Positions 60,364 through 64,000 of a stretch of 64,000 nucleotides of DNA are shown here, piece by piece. Source of the stretch: Bacteroidales bacterium (GTDB lineage: Bacteria > Bacteroidota > Bacteroidia > Bacteroidales > UBA932); NCBI GenBank assembly GCA_015060325.1, contig SUYQ01000001.1:62001-126000 (forward strand), given 5' to 3'. Each line of letters begins with the position of its first letter. The first letter of the stretch is position 1. The translations under genes and the position numbers were made by a program. The notes beneath the pieces were generated by a model. It was not told the DNA's origin, did not search any database, and worked only from the letters and a program-made list of their open reading frames with translations.

Positions 60364-61778
60364 TATTCTCCTCCAACTGTAAGGTTACCGATGAGCACTG
60401 TAGGCATGCCGCATGATACTGCCACGCTCTGCTCCTTGCCGCAGGTCCATGTGCCGTTGTCTATCTTGAGATCGTTTCCGACTGCGAGAATGTCCGCCAG
60501 CGCCTGAGGACCGTTTCCGATGATGTTGATGTCCTTTACCGGTGCGGTGAGACGTCCGTTTTCGATGAGGTGGCCGCTCTTTACGAAGAATGTGAAGTCG
60601 CCTTCGCCGATCTTCACCTGTCCGTTGGAAAATTCATCGACATAGATTCCTTCCTTTACGGATGCTATGATGTCGGATGGATTGCTGTCTCCGCTTTCCA
60701 TATATGTCGCCCTCATTCTCGGAATCGGGTTGTATCGGAAATTCTCTCTGCGCCCGTTTCCTGTAGGTGCGACTCCGTACCATGCCGCGCTTATCCTGTC
60801 GTGCAGGAATGATGTCAGAACACCGTCTGTGACCATGTAGGTCTTCTGTCCGGGTATGCCCTCGTCGTCGTAGCTGCATGCCCCGCGGCTACTGTATATT
60901 GTGCCGTCATCGACAACATTCACGCCTTTGGGGCATACCTGCTTGCCCATCATGTCTGCAAAAATGGATTGGCCTTTCCTGTTGAAGTCGGCCTCAAATG
61001 CATGTCCCATGGCTTCGTGAAGCAGTATGCCGGATGCCCCTGCACCCATTACCACGCTCATCTGCCCTCCTTTTGGGCGGATGGCTTCAAACCTTTCGTC
61101 AATGCCTGTGGTGACTTCCTCTGCAAGCTCTTCTGCCAATGCCGGTGAGATAAGTTCGGCTCCTGTGCGGAAACTTCTGGACGAACTCTTGTTCTCTGTC
61201 TTTCCCTGCTCCTGGAATACAGCAGTGACACTTACGCTTCCCATCGGTCTGGTGTCATATGTAAGCTCTCCTAATGAGTTGAACATCATTATGTCTGATA
61301 CGGAATTGGAGAGCCTTGCGATCACCTTGACCACTCGGTTGTCTCTGGAGATGATGGCTTGTTCAAGCTGCTGCAGGAACGGAAGAAATCCGTCGGCGCC
61401 GGCTTCCCTCCAGTTCTTTTCCATACTATAGTACTCCTGCTTTGTGGGAGTGGCAGGGGAGTATGTCCGGGGCAGGCCGTCGCTTTGTGCTATGACAGAT
61501 GCGGCTTGAGCCGCCTTGATCATCTGGTCCATTGCCAGATTCTCCGAATATGCATATCCGGTACGTTCTCCTTTGAGGACCCTGATGCCCACTCCGCAGT
61601 CTGTGTGGAACCCTCCGGATGAAACGATGCCGTCCTTCAGGTTGAGATTGAAGAATGTGGTATGTTCAAAATAGAGGTCCGCGTAGTCACCGCCCTTTGC
61701 AAGGGCAGTGTCTATGAGCTTTTGGAGCCCGGTGCTGCTTGTTCTGAACAGGTTATGGTAGTATTCTGCTGTATTCAT
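60363..61778 (-). CDS. tldD: Metalloprotease TldD
   Basis: The 471-residue catalytic subunit. The zinc motif is in GILLHEAMGHAFEAD (HEAMGH). GVGIRVLKGERTGYAYSENL is the N-terminal family signature, and FTFFVKSGHLIENGRLTAPVKD the C-terminal one. Translationally coupled at both ends: a four-base overlap with the zeta-like gene upstream and a one-base overlap with tldE downstream. Confidence 0.92.
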   Translation of the reverse strand: MNTAEYYHNLFRTSSTGLQKLIDTALAKGGDYADLYFEHTTFFNLNLKDGIVSSGGFHTDCGVGIRVLKGERTGYAYSENLAMDQMIKAAQAASVIAQSDGLPRTYSPATPTKQEYYSMEKNWREAGADGFLPFLQQLEQAIISRDNRVVKVIARLSNSVSDIMMFNSLGELTYDTRPMGSVSVTAVFQEQGKTENKSSSRSFRTGAELISPALAEELAEEVTTGIDERFEAIRPKGGQMSVVMGAGASGILLHEAMGHAFEADFNRKGQSIFADMMGKQVCPKGVNVVDDGTIYSSRGACSYDDEGIPGQKTYMVTDGVLTSFLHDRISAAWYGVAPTGNGRRENFRYNPIPRMRATYMESGDSNPSDIIASVKEGIYVDEFSNGQVKIGEGDFTFFVKSGHLIENGRLTAPVKDINIIGNGPQALADILAVGNDLKIDNGTWTCGKEQSVAVSCGMPTVLIGNLTVGGE

Positions 61779-62365
61779 TCTATGGGTTCTTCAATTTCTC
61801 CAAGTTCCTTTATCCTTGCATAGGTCTCTTTATCCCTTATGTTTATGACCTCATCCCTTGATCCTTCTGCGATGACCCTGAAAGGGATCTGCGAATTGTC
61901 TGCCAGGATCCATCTTTCGCATTTAGGCGCGTAGTAGTTGAAGAAATAGTTGATTCCTACTCTGTATCTTCTTCTGATTGTGTCCTCAGGGATGTCGTGA
62001 CCGCCGGCCTCCACTCGTGCCTTGACCCTTTCCACTGCCATTTCAGGACTCTTCAGCCAGAAATAAAGCAATGTGACCGTATATCCGACTGCCTGTGCCA
62101 TTTCTACAGTTCTCATCAGGGTCCTGGTGGCAAGGGTTGTCTCTACAGCAAAGTCCTGCTGCCTCTTGAGCAGATAACGTATCTTGAGCAGCATATAGCG
62201 GCTGGCCTGGATGGATGCCTTGGACGGATCGAAGGGTGAAAGTCCTTTAGCGAATTCATCCGAGTTTACAAATTCGCTGCATTCCAGCATCTCCGGCAGC
62301 AGCGAATATGAAGCGGTGGTCTTTCCCGCTCCGTTGCAACCTGATATTATATAGAGTCTTGGCAT
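61775..62365 (-). CDS. Zeta-toxin-like P-loop kinase
   Basis: A 196-residue P-loop protein of the COG4185/zeta-toxin type. Walker A SGCNGAGKTTASYSLLPE (about 8-25), NSDEFAKGLSPFDPSKAS, ETTLATRTL and RRRYRVGINYFFNYY are family segments. No antitoxin-like gene is next to it. Its tight coupling to tldD suggests a housekeeping nucleoside or sugar kinase-like role rather than a toxin; that is inference. Confidence 0.78.
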   Translation of the reverse strand: MPRLYIISGCNGAGKTTASYSLLPEMLECSEFVNSDEFAKGLSPFDPSKASIQASRYMLLKIRYLLKRQQDFAVETTLATRTLMRTVEMAQAVGYTVTLLYFWLKSPEMAVERVKARVEAGGHDIPEDTIRRRYRVGINYFFNYYAPKCERWILADNSQIPFRVIAEGSRDEVINIRDKETYARIKELGEIEEPIE

Positions 62366-62366
62366 A

Positions 62367-63068
62367 TCACTTATTGTTTACTCCGTATCCGAATAATGCA
62401 AAGTCTCCCATGCATGGGTCGTCCGGCCATATTTCCTTGAAAACGTCCGTTATTTCTCTGGCGGTGACAATGTCCTTCTGCCTGCGGGAAGTGAGTCCTA
62501 ATTCAGTTGCCTGAGCATAGACATGCACGTCCAGCGGGATTATAAGTGACTTCTTGTCGGAACTCTTCCATATCCCAAGATCAACCTTCCCGTCATCCCG
62601 GACAAGCCATCTGCGCATCATGCTGATCTTTTTGTTGGGTGCTTTCCTGTCTTCCTTCTGCCCGAAGACCATGCATCTCAATTCCATGTCAGTCATGCCT
62701 TCCAGAGTGTCCCTGGTCATGTATGTTTCCTTGAGTCTGCGGCATATCCCTGCAAACTCGCTCCATTTGATCGTCCTGTGAAGACTGACCTCCTCATCTC
62801 TGTACTCTCCGTTCATCACATATGCGTACGGCTTCCAGTCCATCTCGTCCAGCATTCTGCCACAATCTCTTACGATCATCGCGCGTCTGCCCCATGCCAG
62901 GTGTGATGCCAGAAGTGCCGCCACTTCCACATCCTGGACAGATGCTTCATTCATCGCATACTTTCCAGCGAAATGCCTGGGGAAGATGATGGGATCCTCC
63001 TCAAAATACTTCGGGTCATTGTATTCTTGAGCCCACCCGACGAGGGTCTCTTTGAGAGCATTGTCCAT
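62367..63068 (-). CDS. TIGR02757/DUF2400 family protein
   Basis: A 233-residue member of a family widespread in Bacteroidota, distantly related to helix-hairpin-helix DNA glycosylases. Segments ALLASHLAWGRRAMI, MMRRWLVRDDGKVDLGIW and IPLDVHVYAQATELGL are typical. First gene of the unit ending in tldE. The minus-strand box TATATTTG (63085-63078) is only about ten bases before the ATG, so the mRNA leader must be very short. Confidence 0.85.
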   Translation of the reverse strand: MDNALKETLVGWAQEYNDPKYFEEDPIIFPRHFAGKYAMNEASVQDVEVAALLASHLAWGRRAMIVRDCGRMLDEMDWKPYAYVMNGEYRDEEVSLHRTIKWSEFAGICRRLKETYMTRDTLEGMTDMELRCMVFGQKEDRKAPNKKISMMRRWLVRDDGKVDLGIWKSSDKKSLIIPLDVHVYAQATELGLTSRRQKDIVTAREITDVFKEIWPDDPCMGDFALFGYGVNNK

Positions 63069-63077
63069 AATAACTTA

Positions 63078-63085
63078 CAAATATA
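63078..63085 (-). promoter_or_regulatory. -7 box of the DUF2400-zeta-tldD-tldE unit
   Basis: TATATTTG on the minus strand, ending ten bases before the start codon. Confidence 0.6.
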
Positions 63086-63091
63086 CAAAAA

Positions 63092-63122
63092 ATGACCGGT
63101 ACACAATGCTGTGACCGGTCAT
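63092..63122 (-). terminator. Terminator of the POT transporter gene
   Basis: ATGACCGGT pairs with ACCGGTCAT and inner CACA with TGTG; T-rich sequence follows on the minus strand. Confidence 0.8.
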
Positions 63123-63143
63123 AAATATCAATAAGTGATTGAT

Positions 63144-64000
63144 TTACTTGGTAGCATCCTCGAGCTTCTTCATCATGACAAACATGAAGAGTGCCGAGAG
63201 GAGACAGAGTCCGACGAACACTGCCCATACAGACCAGAGCGGGAGACCTCCCCAGAGGAATCCTCCTACTGCAACGAGGAAGTTTCCGATTGCGGTAGCA
63301 ACGAACCAGCCACCCATCATCATACCCTTATACTTAGGAGGGGCAACCTTCGATACGAATGAGATACCCATTGGAGAGAGAAGAAGCTCTGCAAAAGTAA
63401 GGATGAGGTATGTGAAGATGAGCCAATAAGATGATGTGCGTGTCTCCTTGTGCTTTTCAGTGAGACTCTTGATAGTGGTTTCTGCCTCTGCCACTTCAGG
63501 AATTGCAGTATTTACGTCGCCGGCTGCATCTGTGTTTGCAAGGATTTCCATCTTTGCATCAAAAGCCTGGGTGTAAAGAGACGTTTTCTTGGTATTCTTT
63601 TCTTTCTTCAGTTTCTCAAGATACTCCTGCTGAGTCTTGATTGTCTTTTGAATATTCTTGGTGTAGAGAATGTTGGCTGCAACCTTTACTGAGTCATTCT
63701 CCTGCCAATCTTTCTTGACAATGTTTCCTGTTGTAGTTACTTTGACAGAGTCTCCTACTGTGAGGTCGTCAAGCTTGATGTTGCTTATGTCAAGAGTGTG
63801 TCCCTTGATGATGCTGTTCTGCTGTTCAGCAAACTTGATACCGTTTGTAACAGCGATTGCCTTACTCTGCTGATCAGGCGTGTTGAGGTCTTTTGAGCCG
63901 ACAGCCATGATTGCGAATCCGATAGCTGCAACGAGCATACCGTATGCGATCTTGCGAGGTGCTGAAGGCTCCTTGCCTTTCTTAGCAAGAGCTCCGAAGA
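63144..64000 (-). CDS. POT-family peptide transporter, partial (C-terminal part)
   Basis: The frame is open to the window edge, so the N-terminus is missing. About 285 residues are seen: a cytosolic Lys-rich loop, one TM (GMLVAAIGFAIMAVG), a long soluble insertion of about 130 residues with coiled-coil character (QKTIKTQQEYLEKLKKEKNTKK), then TMs containing the POT-like AELLLSPMGISFVSKVAPPKYKGMMMGGWF. It imports di- and tripeptides with protons. The large insertion between TMs is a feature of Bacteroidota POT proteins. Confidence 0.85.
   Translation of the reverse strand, partial: FGALAKKGKEPSAPRKIAYGMLVAAIGFAIMAVGSKDLNTPDQQSKAIAVTNGIKFAEQQNSIIKGHTLDISNIKLDDLTVGDSVKVTTTGNIVKKDWQENDSVKVAANILYTKNIQKTIKTQQEYLEKLKKEKNTKKTSLYTQAFDAKMEILANTDAAGDVNTAIPEVAEAETTIKSLTEKHKETRTSSYWLIFTYLILTFAELLLSPMGISFVSKVAPPKYKGMMMGGWFVATAIGNFLVAVGGFLWGGLPLWSVWAVFVGLCLLSALFMFVMMKKLEDATK

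Noticed and set aside
61775..62365. Toxin-antitoxin pair based on the zeta-like protein
   Set aside because: No epsilon-like or other small partner gene is adjacent; the neighbours are tldD and a DUF2400 gene.

Overview
The window looks like a chromosomal segment from a Bacteroidota member, most likely a gut or rumen Bacteroidales. Many genes are preceded by the Bacteroidota -7 box TAnnTTTG, often with TTTG 19-20 bases upstream. The gene content also fits: Nudix-type sugar regulator, GSCFA protein, WG-repeat proteins, FprA flavodiiron protein, lipoproteins with SC lipoboxes, and enzymes for plant cell wall sugars. Two tRNA genes, one SRP RNA and about 50 protein genes are present. No rRNA, CRISPR array, integrase or transposase gene was seen.

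Layout. 1-11420: xylan and glucuronate use, with the end of a secreted glycan enzyme, uxuA, an SDR mannonate oxidoreductase, a Nudix-type regulator, xylB, xylA, a frameshifted xylE, a GH31 glucosidase and a TraB/GumN protein. 11464-27440: housekeeping and accessory genes (SRP RNA, cdd, mnmA, a flavoprotein, tRNA-Thr, thioredoxin-like protein, sensor-like protein coupled to TrkH, two helicases, a DPP-IV-type peptidase, WG-repeat genes). 27441-35003: a repeat-rich island with two tandem transmembrane Ser/Thr kinases. 35004-49569: ffh, lysA, a deoxyhypusine-synthase-like gene, a 7TM-AraC regulator, lipoproteins, GSCFA, a second trkH with a LuxR-type gene, fprA, a pectate lyase, tRNA-Arg and rplS. 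49714-64000: dnaJ, grpE, a phosphatase-GDPD fusion, an ABC-F protein, trkA, a glycosyltransferase, slyD, tldE-tldD with a zeta-like kinase, and a partial POT transporter.

Main discovery. The two kinases (28866-31118 and 31530-33908) share a cytosolic kinase, one membrane helix, a coiled-coil stalk and a C-terminal FISUMP/C-type-lectin-like domain. Over the last ~45 codons the two copies differ at 20 codons. 25 of the 27 base changes fall in codon positions 1 or 2, mostly in NNC codons. Just upstream, the differences are mainly third-position. A hairpin with a GGGA loop follows each stop codon. This is the pattern expected of diversity-generating retroelement (DGR) variable regions. No reverse transcriptase or template repeat is in the window, so diversification would have to act in trans.

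Second discovery. More than 25 copies of a short hairpin repeat (TGTCAT...ATCT) are scattered through the window. Their outer stems vary with compensating changes while a tandem G-A/A-G step stays fixed. Some copies lie in frame inside genes: two in the DPP-IV-type peptidase and up to three in a flavoprotein. This resembles Rickettsia palindromic elements in behaviour.
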